This document shows, in pieces, positions 9,199 through 17,216 of a stretch of DNA of 64,000 nt; position 1 is the stretch's first letter, and the number at the start of each line of letters is the position of its first letter. A program made the position numbers and the translations under genes. Location of the stretch: positions 124,001-188,000 of the forward strand of contig NZ_QVEX01000006.1 of NCBI RefSeq assembly GCF_003434055.1. Direction: 5' to 3'. Origin of the DNA: Enterocloster aldenensis. GTDB taxonomy: Bacteria; Bacillota; Clostridia; Lachnospirales; Lachnospiraceae. The notes beneath the pieces are model-generated. The model worked only from the letters and a program-made list of their open reading frames with translations. It was not told the origin of the DNA and ran no database searches.

Positions 9199-9855
9199 TT
9201 AATTGTTCTTCTCTGGGGTAAATTCCCTGACCTGCACCCACCGGACCGCCCTGCCTGAACGCTCTGTCAGCAAGGCCCGCAGGCCGCTTAAGCAGACAGC
9301 GCCCATCTGCTTCTTATCCAGCAGATAACCTCCGTGGTCCCTTGTATAAAGCACAAGGCACTGGTTTGTCTCGCAGATACGCTGTATCTGGCTGTACTCA
9401 AGTATGCCGCGTCCACCGGAGGTACTGAAGTAATTCCGGTAAAATTCATAGGTCACTGTGTGAGGCTCCCCGTTCTTGATGAGGAACCGCCTCCATGCCG
9501 TGTCCAGCTGCATCCGGTCGGAACGGTCCGAATGAAAGAGACCGCTGCGTATAAAACGCGGAGCAAGGGTGCGTAGGAAAAAAGTAAGGCTTAAGAATAC
9601 GCAGGCCGCCGTCAGGCTGCCGCGTATCCTGTATTCACCCATGGAAATCTTGATAACGCACATGATCAAGGTTGCCAGAAAGCATATAAAACATAGGCAA
9701 AGCAGGAAACCGAATGTGGTCCACACCCTCAGCGGAGCAGAGGGATTCAGCTGCTTTTCCACTGATACCATGTGGTACAGTGATTCCTGGGTCATCTTCA
9801 TGTCAATGGTATAACAGGCCGGCTGATTTCTGTCCGGTTTTCCTTCTGCACTCAT
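9199..9855 (-). CDS. YcxB-like membrane protein
   Basis: A 218-residue protein with two membrane segments (about 45-70 and 80-100) followed by a soluble C-terminal domain (about 115-205). That domain has the pattern TVTYEFYRNYFSTSGGRGI, EYSQIQRICETNQCLVLY and GYLLDKKQM, typical of the YcxB-like C-terminal family, whose function is unknown. ATG at 9855 follows AAGGAAG. It sits alone between rimM and mutL with a terminator behind it. A possible promoter (TTGTTT, 17 nt, TATATA) lies just upstream. Confidence 0.7.
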   Translation of the reverse strand: MSAEGKPDRNQPACYTIDMKMTQESLYHMVSVEKQLNPSAPLRVWTTFGFLLCLCFICFLATLIMCVIKISMGEYRIRGSLTAACVFLSLTFFLRTLAPRFIRSGLFHSDRSDRMQLDTAWRRFLIKNGEPHTVTYEFYRNYFSTSGGRGILEYSQIQRICETNQCLVLYTRDHGGYLLDKKQMGAVCLSGLRALLTERSGRAVRWVQVREFTPEKNN

Positions 9856-9949
9856 TAAGGCTTCCTTTTCCTGCTACACAGGCGGCCTTCCGCCTGACAA
9901 ATCCCCCTTCTTTATATACAACAAAAATGTGTAAAAAACAAGCCCCTTT

Positions 9950-10462
9950 TTAAAGATCCATCAAACCATCCAGGATGTGCACGGTCATGATTCCCTGCTC
10001 CAGGTCCACATCCAGGATGCAGTCACCAATGGCAGGCAGGAGGATTTCCTTCCCGTCCTTCATTTGGACCACATACACGTCATTGGCCCCTGTCTCCAGG
10101 ACGTCCTTCATGGTGCCTAAGGTTTCCCCGTCATCCGAGCGTACTGTAAGGCCAATCAGGTCCGTGATGAAGTATTCATCCGGCTCCAGCTTTACTGCCT
10201 GGTCCCTGGGAATCAGCAGGTCTTTGGACTTGTATTTTTCAATGTCATTTATATTATCATAGCCCTTGAATTTAAGAATCACCATGTTCTTAAAGAATTT
10301 TACCTGCTGGATTTCAAGGGGCAGATGTTCTTTTCCCGTGTCAAGAATTACCTCTTTTAACTGTTTAAAACGGCCAGGGTCATCTGTGGTGGGGAATACC
10401 TTCACTTCTCCGCGAACCCCATGGGTAGATGCGATGACGCCTACTCTCAGCATGTCTTCCAT
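9950..10462 (-). CDS. rimM: Ribosome maturation factor RimM
   Basis: 16S rRNA processing factor that assists 30S head assembly with protein S19. The 170-residue protein opens with [20 protein letters not shown], the RimM signature, and has the second beta-barrel (PRC-like) domain from about residue 95 with [16 protein letters not shown] and the end section [19 protein letters not shown]. It is last in the ylxM-ffh-rpsP-khpA-rimM run. In most Firmicutes trmD and rplS follow; they are not here. A hairpin lies between khpA and rimM. Confidence 0.95.
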   Translation of the reverse strand: MEDMLRVGVIASTHGVRGEVKVFPTTDDPGRFKQLKEVILDTGKEHLPLEIQQVKFFKNMVILKFKGYDNINDIEKYKSKDLLIPRDQAVKLEPDEYFITDLIGLTVRSDDGETLGTMKDVLETGANDVYVVQMKDGKEILLPAIGDCILDVDLEQGIMTVHILDGLMDL

Positions 10463-10536
10463 ATATTATAACCTTTCCCTGTAAAATGTGAGAAAAAATC
10501 TCATAAATTTGCATAAAATCTCAGGCAAGAAACAAA

Positions 10537-10558
10537 CCGCCAGCCTTGGGGCCAGCGG
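10537..10558 (-). terminator. Hairpin between khpA and rimM
   Basis: On the minus strand CCGCTGGCC and GGCTGGCGG flank a CCAA loop and are followed by TTTGTTTC. It could be a weak terminator or RNA-processing site that lowers rimM expression relative to rpsP. Confidence 0.6.
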
Positions 10559-10566
10559 TCTATCAA

Positions 10567-10794
10567 TTACTGAATCTCAACAATTACTTTCTTGTCTTCT
10601 TTGGATGCAGCGGCCTTGACTACGGAACGGATTGCTTTTGCTATCCTGCCCTGTTTGCCAATGACCTTGCCCATATCGGCAGGAGACACCTTTAGTTCAA
10701 TCAATGTATCTTCGCCTTTCATTGATTCGGTAACGACAACTTCATCCGGGTTATCGACCAGTGCTTTTGCAATCACTTCGACTAATTCCTTCAT
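10567..10794 (-). CDS. khpA: KH domain RNA-binding protein KhpA (YlqC)
   Basis: A 75-residue single KH-domain protein. The GxxG RNA-binding loop is visible in GKVIGKQGRIAKAIR, preceded by the family beta strand IELKVSPADM. KhpA proteins bind RNA, often with KhpB, and influence cell size and small-RNA regulation in other Firmicutes. ATG follows GGTGGAGAG closely. It lies 20 nt after rpsP in the same operon. Confidence 0.93.
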   Translation of the reverse strand: MKELVEVIAKALVDNPDEVVVTESMKGEDTLIELKVSPADMGKVIGKQGRIAKAIRSVVKAAASKEDKKVIVEIQ

Positions 10795-10814
10795 CTCTCC
10801 ACCTCATTTGCGTC

Positions 10815-11057
10815 TTACTGAATGCCGGCGATCTTTAAGAGCTTTCCAACAGTCTCAGTGGGCTGTGCGCCTGTTGCTAACCACTTCTTAGCTGCTTCCT
10901 CGTTGAACTTGATTACGCTTGGTTCCTTGGTTGGGTCATAGTAACCAACTTCTTCGATGAATCTTCCATCCCTCGGGGATTTGGAATCAGCAACTACGAT
11001 TCTATAGAAAGGAGCCTTCTTCTGACCCATTCTTCTTAATCTCATCTTTACTGCCAT
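10815..11057 (-). CDS. rpsP: 30S ribosomal protein S16
   Basis: 80 residues with the S16 signature [20 protein letters not shown] and [21 protein letters not shown] strong AAGGAGGTGA site precedes the ATG at 11057. It follows ffh after a 139-nt gap that contains an inverted-repeat element. Confidence 0.98.
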   Translation of the reverse strand: MAVKMRLRRMGQKKAPFYRIVVADSKSPRDGRFIEEVGYYDPTKEPSVIKFNEEAAKKWLATGAQPTETVGKLLKIAGIQ

Positions 11058-11131
11058 GTGATTTTCACCTCCTTGTGATTATTCTTATATTAGACATACA
11101 GGATAACCTGTTTGACTAGCTTAAATACAGC

Positions 11132-11200
11132 CTGGGGCCTGTTTGAAAACTGCTTTCCGGCAGGTCCTATGGCGGGAATGAATTTTCAAACACGCCCTAG
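11132..11200. repeat. MITE-like inverted-repeat element, short form, at the end of ffh
   Basis: Imperfect terminal inverted repeats: the left end reads CTGGGGCCTGTTTGAAAAC, and the right end read on the minus strand is CTAGGGCGTGTTTGAAAAT. The core has CTTTCCGGCAGG and GGCGGGAATGA. It is a 69-bp version of the 166-bp element at 45852-46017, lacking that element's inner palindromes. The TAG stop of ffh (11197-11199) is part of the element's end. Confidence 0.75.
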
Positions 11201-12573
11201 AACGGCAGCTTCATCTTGCCGCCCATAAGGCCGCCAAGGCCGCCGAAACCGCCCCGCTTTTTGCCTCCGCCCATCAGTCCGGGCATCTGCTTCATCATTT
11301 TCTTCATCTGGTCAAACTGCTTAACCAGACGGTTGACCTCGCTGATTTCCACGCCTGCGCCCCTGGCAATGCGCTGCTTTCTGGAGGGGTTCATCAGGTT
11401 TGGATTGGCCCGTTCCTCCTTGGTCATGGAAAGGATGATGGATTCCACCCTGCGCATGGACTTCTCCCCCTCATCCATATCCACACCGGAGAGCTGGCTG
11501 CCCATACCCGGCATCATGGAGAGGATGCTGCCCATACCGCCCATCTTCTTAATCTGCTGCATCTGGGTCAGGAAATCGTTGTAATCAAATTCCGCCTTGC
11601 GCAGCTTCTGGCTCAGTTCCTTTGCCTGTTCTTCATCTACTTCAGCCGCAGCCTTTTCAATCAGGGACTGGATATCCCCCATGCCCAGGATCCTGGATGC
11701 CATACGGTCCGGATAGAACTGTTCCAGGTCGGACAATTTCTCGCCCATACCAACATATAGGATCGGTTTGCCTGTGACTGCGCGGATGGAAAGGGCTGCG
11801 CCGCCACGGGTATCGCCATCCAGTTTTGTAAGGATGACACCGTCAATACCAACTTTATCATTAAATGAACCGGATACGTTAACCGCATCCTGGCCCGTCA
11901 TGGCATCAACCACAAGAATGGTCTGATGCACATCCACATTGCTCTTGATCCCAATCAGCTCTTCCATCATATCTTCATCAATATGAAGGCGGCCGGCCGT
12001 ATCAAGGATAACCACGTTCATGCCGTTTTTGGCCGCGTGTTCCACGGCTGCCTTGGCAATGTCCACTGGTTTGTTCTTATCACCCATGGAGAAAACCGGG
12101 ATTCCTACCTTTTCTCCGTTGACCTGCAGCTGTTTGATGGCCGCGGGACGGTACACATCGCAGGCTGCCAGCAGCGGTTTCCTGCCTTTGGCCTTAAGCT
12201 TGCCAGCAATCTTGGCAGTGGTGGTGGTCTTACCGGCACCTTGAAGACCAGCCATCATGATAACGGTAATCTCATTGCCGGGCTTAAGGGCAATCTCCGT
12301 GGTCTCGGAACCCATAAGCTTGACCAGTTCCTCAGTTACAATCTTCACCACGGTCTGTCCCGGCGTCAGGCTGCCGAACACATCCTCGCCGACCGCACGT
12401 TCCTGAAGGTCATTGATGAACTGCTTCACCACGCGGAAGCTTACGTCCGCTTCCAGAAGGGCCATCTTGACTTCCTTCAGCGCTGCCTTAACATCTGCTT
12501 CGGTCAGTCTTCCTTTGCTGCGCAGGTTCTTAAAAACATTCTGTAATTTATCGGATAAGCTTTCAAAAGCCAT
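11197..12573 (-). CDS. ffh: Signal recognition particle GTPase Ffh
   Basis: SRP54 homologue, 458 residues, that targets nascent membrane proteins to FtsY. The N domain (about 1-90), the G domain with GLQGAGKTTTTAKIA, DVYRPAAIKQL, DTAGRLHIDEDM and TKLDGDTRGGAAL, and a methionine-rich M domain (about 300-458: MGSILSMMPGMGSQLSG, QFDQMKKMMKQMPGLMGGG) are all present. The stop codon coincides with the end of an inverted-repeat element. Its partner FtsY is also in this window (48966-49910). Confidence 0.98.
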   Translation of the reverse strand: MAFESLSDKLQNVFKNLRSKGRLTEADVKAALKEVKMALLEADVSFRVVKQFINDLQERAVGEDVFGSLTPGQTVVKIVTEELVKLMGSETTEIALKPGNEITVIMMAGLQGAGKTTTTAKIAGKLKAKGRKPLLAACDVYRPAAIKQLQVNGEKVGIPVFSMGDKNKPVDIAKAAVEHAAKNGMNVVILDTAGRLHIDEDMMEELIGIKSNVDVHQTILVVDAMTGQDAVNVSGSFNDKVGIDGVILTKLDGDTRGGAALSIRAVTGKPILYVGMGEKLSDLEQFYPDRMASRILGMGDIQSLIEKAAAEVDEEQAKELSQKLRKAEFDYNDFLTQMQQIKKMGGMGSILSMMPGMGSQLSGVDMDEGEKSMRRVESIILSMTKEERANPNLMNPSRKQRIARGAGVEISEVNRLVKQFDQMKKMMKQMPGLMGGGKKRGGFGGLGGLMGGKMKLPF

Positions 12574-12605
12574 GGATAACCTCCTAAGGGCGCACCTCTG
12601 TCAAC

Positions 12606-12950
12606 TTACAGGGTGCCGGTGATTTTTCCCGCCAGTTCATGAATCTGCTCAATAAGAGCCATATCCCTGGTCCGGGCACATTCGTCTGCCAGCTGCTCTA
12701 CTTCCCTGGCCATATCGCGGATTTCCACAAACTTGGCCACCAGATGAAGCTTGGCCTCGTATTCTTCCAGTATCTTATCGCACCGTTTCATCAGATCATG
12801 GACACCCTGACGGCTGATTCCCAGTTCCCCGGCTATCTCGCTGGGGGAAAGGTCATTGAACACCACGTCTTCATATACCCTGCGCTGGTGCGCTGTCAGC
12901 AGTTCCCCATAAAAATCATACAACAAACCTTGTTCCACAATCTTTTCCAT
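12606..12950 (-). CDS. ylxM: YlxM/UPF0122 helix-turn-helix protein
   Basis: A 114-residue sigma-70 region-4-like DNA-binding protein typically encoded before ffh; proposed to modulate SRP. The HTH is LSPSEIAGELGISRQGVHDLMKR (residues about 36-58). I start at ATG 12950, preceded by AGGTGG; the longer frame to 12995 would run through the promoter. The -10 box ends only about 16 nt before this ATG, so the transcript should have a very short leader with the ribosome site almost at its 5' end. It ends 32 nt before ffh. Confidence 0.92.
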   Translation of the reverse strand: MEKIVEQGLLYDFYGELLTAHQRRVYEDVVFNDLSPSEIAGELGISRQGVHDLMKRCDKILEEYEAKLHLVAKFVEIRDMAREVEQLADECARTRDMALIEQIHELAGKITGTL

Positions 12951-12966
12951 TTTAACCACCTGTGCT

Positions 12967-12995
12967 ATCATACACGATAACGGGATGAATGTCAA
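12967..12995 (-). promoter_or_regulatory. Sigma-A-type promoter of ylxM-ffh-rpsP operon
   Basis: TTGACA (12995-12990), 17-nt spacer, TATGAT (12972-12967) on the minus strand. It points into ylxM at 12950. Confidence 0.8.
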
Positions 12996-13030
12996 GCATT
13001 TTTACTTGACGGTATTAAAAAATAACAATG

Positions 13031-13894
13031 TCATTCAATGTAATTGACATTCTTTTTGCTGACAGCCAGGAAGAAGGCGCCTGCAAAACAGGCCATGGTA
13101 ACAAAATGGTACAGGCGCGGATGGCCTGGAAAGTATCTGCTCCCCAGGATATTGAAAAGGATGCCTCCAGCAATCAGCAGCATGGGCAGCAGGCTGAAAA
13201 ATATATATTTCCATATGGATATTGTCTTTTCCGGCGGTCTGCACCTGGTCAGCTTAACCATGGGCATCTGGGCAAAGCGGTAAGCAATGGTGGTGTAAGA
13301 GGCCTGGTACGCAATCCCCTCCAGTTTTACAATTGCATAGGTCTTATCCAGACGGACGGTTTCATAGTCCAGCTTATGTTTCAGGGCATAAACCGCGGTT
13401 TCCCTTGCAAAGTCCTCAGGCTTTAATAGTTCCCCCTCAGCTTCAATATAGATGAATGTCTTATGGAGTTCCTGTCTGTACATGGTCCAGTCTTTCCGGA
13501 TGTTCTGGAATAGGGCGCCCCTGTCCGCCTCTTCCCGGATTTCCTTCAGACATTGCTCCACATCCACGGGGGGTAAATCTTCCTGTTCCTCCAGGCGGTC
13601 ACACAGCTGCCCCATTTTCTTCAGCTGTTCCAGCTCCTGGTCAATCTGGGAACGCCGCCGGGCCATGACTTCCCCTAATCCCACTGAACCTTCAAAATAC
13701 CCGCGTATGTCTTTGATTGGAATGCCAAGCTGCCGCAGCAGCTTAATCTTTAAGAGGCGGTCTATATCTTCCACGCTGTAATTGCGGTACCGGTTTCCCT
13801 CATCACGTCTTGGGGTTAGAAGTTCCTCGCTTTCATAGTACCGGATGTTTTTGCGGTCCAGCCCGGTACGGGCTTCCACTTCCTTCATCTTCAT
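13031..13894 (-). CDS. MerR-family regulator with C-terminal membrane domain
   Basis: 287 residues. Residues 1-70 are a MerR winged HTH (MKEVEARTGLDRKNIRYYESEELL, RYRNYSVEDIDRLLKIKLLRQLG). A coiled-coil dimerisation stretch follows (about 80-125), then a soluble segment of unknown fold (about 135-215) and two predicted membrane helices at the C-terminus (about 228-250 and 262-280). Membrane-tethered MerR proteins are uncommon, and the ligand is unknown. No metal-binding cysteines of the classical MerR type are seen. It is transcribed away from the BMP transporter operon, with a terminator between. Confidence 0.8.
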   Translation of the reverse strand: MKMKEVEARTGLDRKNIRYYESEELLTPRRDEGNRYRNYSVEDIDRLLKIKLLRQLGIPIKDIRGYFEGSVGLGEVMARRRSQIDQELEQLKKMGQLCDRLEEQEDLPPVDVEQCLKEIREEADRGALFQNIRKDWTMYRQELHKTFIYIEAEGELLKPEDFARETAVYALKHKLDYETVRLDKTYAIVKLEGIAYQASYTTIAYRFAQMPMVKLTRCRPPEKTISIWKYIFFSLLPMLLIAGGILFNILGSRYFPGHPRLYHFVTMACFAGAFFLAVSKKNVNYIE

Positions 13895-13986
13895 AAATCA
13901 TGCCTCCTTTTCTTTCCGTGTCTTCATTTTAAACCATACAGGAACTGGACAGTCAAGGAAATCCCAGGATATTTTGCAGAATCCGC

Positions 13987-14031
13987 AAAAAAAAGCAGCG
14001 CCGGAAAGGAAAACGCCTTCCGGAACTGCTT
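13987..14031 (-). terminator. Terminator of the BMP transporter operon
   Basis: On the minus strand AAAGCAGTTCCGGAAGG and CCTTTCCGGCGCTGCTTT pair (one interruption) and are followed by TTTTTT. It lies 55 nt past the substrate-binding protein stop. A second hairpin (CCGGATTCATC/GGATGAACCGG, 14055-14084) precedes it. Confidence 0.85.
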
Positions 14032-14085
14032 TGATGGCTGATTGCCGGTATTACCCGGATTCATCTGCCTGGCGGATGAACCGGA

Positions 14086-15165
14086 TTAGTTGCTGTTATA
14101 ATCCGGTGTCAGGACAATCTCACCGCTTATGATTTTCTCCCTGGCCTGGTCCGCGGCGGCGGCAGCTTCTTTTGTCACCTTGCTGCTATATGGCGCGATG
14201 CTGATGACGCCTTCCTTTAATCCGGGATTCTCAAGCCCGCCGAATTCACCGGATTTGATGATGTCAATCTGGGAGGTAATCATGGTCGGTATGCTGACCA
14301 TAAGGGAAGTCAGGCAAAGGTCATCCTTTACAAGGGATGCCTGGTCTGAGGTATATCCGATGCAGAATACGCCATTTTCCTCACAGGCCTCAAACGCGCC
14401 AAGCCCTGTCTCGTCACAGGTCTGGAGGATTACGTCCACGCCCTGTTCAATCATTGCCAGGGCGGTCTCCTTGCCCTTGGAGGAGTCGTTAAAGGTTCCG
14501 GTGATGACCGTCTTTACTTCCACGTCAGGCCTTGCTGCCTTGGCTCCCTCAACAAATGCATTTTTATCCGATGCCTGTGTTGTATTGTCGCCGCCTCCAA
14601 TATAACCGATGACCCCGCTCTCACTCTGCACGGCCGCCAGGACGCCGCACACATAGGCGCCTTCGTATTCCTTATAATCATAGAATGCGATGTTGCCGGG
14701 AGTTTCCTCGCCTTCAGGCGGGTTTCCGGTGATGAAGAAATATTTCTCCGGATAATCTTCAGCCACACGTACACAAGCGTCCCCGTACTGCACACCGTGC
14801 CCAATCACAAAATCATAGTCCTCCTCACAGTAGCTCCTGAAAGTTGACTCCATGTCAGCGGCCTGTACGTCTTCTGTGTATGCGATTCCATAGCCCTGGG
14901 ATTCCAGTTCCTTTAATCCCTCGTAAGCGCCCTGGTTCCAGGATTTGTCCGTGATAAAGCCTGGAAGAAGGATGGCTATCTTAGATACCTCGCCGGCAGG
15001 CGCCTTTTCTCCCGTCCCCTCTGTGCCGGCTGCTTCTGACTGTCCTGTTTTAGCCCCTTCTGCTGCCTTGGCGGTCTCTTCTGTCTTGGCTTTGCAGCCT
15101 GTCATGACAGATACGGCCATGGCCCCGCACAGAAGAATCGGTAATATACGTCTGTTTTTTTTCAT
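14086..15165 (-). CDS. BMP-family ABC transporter substrate-binding lipoprotein
   Basis: Exported solute-binding lipoprotein of 359 residues. The lipobox is VSVMTGC with the lipidated cysteine near residue 23, followed by a low-complexity linker (about 25-60). The mature part matches the BMP/PnrA/Med family (IAILLPGFITDKSWNQGAYEGL, FVIGHGVQYGDA, GVIGYIGG, DVILQTCDETGLGAFEA). Characterised members bind purine nucleosides. Here it is the last gene of its operon, 39 nt after the second permease. Substrate is inferred only from the family. Confidence 0.92.
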   Translation of the reverse strand: MKKNRRILPILLCGAMAVSVMTGCKAKTEETAKAAEGAKTGQSEAAGTEGTGEKAPAGEVSKIAILLPGFITDKSWNQGAYEGLKELESQGYGIAYTEDVQAADMESTFRSYCEEDYDFVIGHGVQYGDACVRVAEDYPEKYFFITGNPPEGEETPGNIAFYDYKEYEGAYVCGVLAAVQSESGVIGYIGGGDNTTQASDKNAFVEGAKAARPDVEVKTVITGTFNDSSKGKETALAMIEQGVDVILQTCDETGLGAFEACEENGVFCIGYTSDQASLVKDDLCLTSLMVSIPTMITSQIDIIKSGEFGGLENPGLKEGVISIAPYSSKVTKEAAAAADQAREKIISGEIVLTPDYNSN

Positions 15166-15204
15166 GATTTTATTCTCCTTTTGTTTTTGTGATGGAAATG
15201 CTTG

Positions 15205-16146
15205 TTATCTGCTTTCCTTATTATATATCTGTCCCAGATATCCGGGTGCGTGGATGTTGCGCCCAAATATCACAAGGCTGAGCAGGGTTACCCCATAGGG
15301 CAGGGCCACGAAAAACTGATATGGAAGGGCGGAGCCCAGGGCCTGAAGCCGCAGCTGCAGGGCTTCCACGGTTCCAAACATAAAGGCCGCGCAAACCGCA
15401 AACACCGGATTCCATCTGGCAAGGATGGTAATGGCCAGACAGATGAAGCCGCGGCCCGAGGACATGTTTTCCGTAAATGTGCCCACAATACCGCAGGACA
15501 GGAATGCGCCTCCGATACCGGCCATGAAGCCGCTGAACATATATGTCTTATATCTGATTTTCACAACATCAATACCCGCTGCAGCGGCTGCTTTGGGATT
15601 TTCCCCTGCCGCGTTCACCTTTAATCCCAGGTTGGTATACCTTAACAGGAACCATACCACGGCAGCGGCTGCAAAAGCACAGTACACAAGGAGATTGTGC
15701 TTAAAGAAAATGTCGCCGATGAAGGGGATTTTTGAAAGCAGGGGGATTTCTATGTTCTTAAGGATATCCACCTTAATCTTATCCGTGCTGACACCGTAGA
15801 CAGCGCGGTACAGGAAGTTGGTGAAACCAAGGGCAAATATATTGAACATGATTCCCACCACGGACTGGTCCTGCTTCCTGCTGACACCCCAGAAAGCAAT
15901 GAGCAGGGCGCCTGCAAGCCCGGCCATGCCTCCGGCCAGGATACCGATGAAAAGGCTGCCCGTGTGATAGGCTGCCATGAAGGATATAAGGGCGCTGACC
16001 AGCATTTCCCCTTCCAGCCCGATGTTCATGACGCCGGAGCGCTCAGAGACAACGTCTCCCACCGAGCCGAATATCAGGGGTACGCTCATGCGCACGCCTG
16101 CTGTAAAAAGAGGAACTAAAAATGCGGCTGTTAATATCTCACTCAT
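15205..16146 (-). CDS. ABC transporter permease, nucleoside type (NupQ/YufQ-like)
   Basis: Integral membrane subunit of 313 residues with eight or more hydrophobic segments and the BPD_transp_2 pattern: SVPLIFGSVGDVVSERSGVMNIGLEGEML near the N-terminus and GRGFICLAITILARWNP near residue 235. It overlaps the first permease by ATGA (16143-16146), indicating translational coupling. Together the two permeases form the heterodimeric channel of a BMP-type importer. Confidence 0.92.
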   Translation of the reverse strand: MSEILTAAFLVPLFTAGVRMSVPLIFGSVGDVVSERSGVMNIGLEGEMLVSALISFMAAYHTGSLFIGILAGGMAGLAGALLIAFWGVSRKQDQSVVGIMFNIFALGFTNFLYRAVYGVSTDKIKVDILKNIEIPLLSKIPFIGDIFFKHNLLVYCAFAAAAVVWFLLRYTNLGLKVNAAGENPKAAAAAGIDVVKIRYKTYMFSGFMAGIGGAFLSCGIVGTFTENMSSGRGFICLAITILARWNPVFAVCAAFMFGTVEALQLRLQALGSALPYQFFVALPYGVTLLSLVIFGRNIHAPGYLGQIYNKESR

Positions 16147-17216
16147 TTTTTCACCTCTCTTTTATCAGGGTGTTTCTTTTTGCCGGCAGTTCCAAAAAAG
16201 CTGAAGCCCAGAAGGATGAACAGCACGATGAGGGCCTGTAAAACATTGAGGAACAGGGACGACACGCCTGTCTTTACCTGCATGGTCTCGGCGCCTGAGG
16301 ACAGGGCTGCCAAAAGAATGGAGGACACCAGGACGCCTGCCGGATGGAGCATCCCGAGAAGGGCTGCAACCACACCGTCAAAACCATAAGAACCTGCCAG
16401 GCCTTCCAGAAGACGGGTCTGGGTGCCTGCAATCTCCACTGCGCCTGCAATGCCTGCAAATGCGCCGCTGACAAGCATGGCTGACAGATAGTATTTCTTT
16501 TCACTGATGCCCCCGAACGCGGCTGCGCGTATACTTCCCCCAAGGACCCGGAGACGGTAGCCGAAGCTGGTCTTCTTAATCACAATCCAGTAAATGAGAA
16601 GTCCGGCCAGGGCAATCAGGATGCCTGCGTTCATCCTGGAACCTTCAAACAGCTTGGGAAGGGTGGATGCCACCTTTGCGGACTGGGGGATGTTTCCCTT
16701 GGAATCCCGCAGGGGATAGTAAACACAATAACTTAAGAACTGGACCGCTATGTAATTTAAAAGCAGTGTGGTTATGATTTCGCTGGCCTTGAACTGTGTT
16801 TTGAAAAAGCCTGCGATCCCGGCCCACAATGCGCCGAAAACAGCTGCGGCAAGAAGCCCGAAAAGGATCCACACCGGGCCTATGGCCTTGGCAAAGGGCG
16901 AGATACCCACAATGGTCATTCCGATGGCGCCCAGGCATATCTGCCCCTCTCCGCCCAGGTTGCTGAGCTTTGCCTGGAAGGTAAAGGAAACACCTAGGCC
17001 GACTATCAGGATGGGCACCAGTTTTACGGATATCTCCCCAATGCTCCGGAAGGAGCGGAAGGGGCGGATCAGAAGGTAATAATAGGCCTCCAGGGGATTT
17101 ACATGGAGTATGCTGATGAAGACGCCTCCTATTAAGAGGGCTGCCGCCACGGCTGCCAGGGTAATGAGGCATTTGGCCCCTGCCCCTGCTTCATGGATGG
17201 AATCAAGTAGTTTCAT
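16143..17216 (-). CDS. ABC transporter permease, nucleoside type (NupP/YufP-like)
   Basis: Second permease, 357 residues, longer than its partner by an N-terminal segment with one extra membrane helix. Family features include LVGLGVSFTFQAKLSNLGGEGQICLGAIG-like sequence near residue 75 and SYGFDGVVAALLGMLHPAG near residue 280. Its start overlaps the ATPase stop by 14 nt. It acts with the ATPase, second permease and BMP lipoprotein. Confidence 0.92.
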   Translation of the reverse strand: MKLLDSIHEAGAGAKCLITLAAVAAALLIGGVFISILHVNPLEAYYYLLIRPFRSFRSIGEISVKLVPILIVGLGVSFTFQAKLSNLGGEGQICLGAIGMTIVGISPFAKAIGPVWILFGLLAAAVFGALWAGIAGFFKTQFKASEIITTLLLNYIAVQFLSYCVYYPLRDSKGNIPQSAKVASTLPKLFEGSRMNAGILIALAGLLIYWIVIKKTSFGYRLRVLGGSIRAAAFGGISEKKYYLSAMLVSGAFAGIAGAVEIAGTQTRLLEGLAGSYGFDGVVAALLGMLHPAGVLVSSILLAALSSGAETMQVKTGVSSLFLNVLQALIVLFILLGFSFFGTAGKKKHPDKREVKK

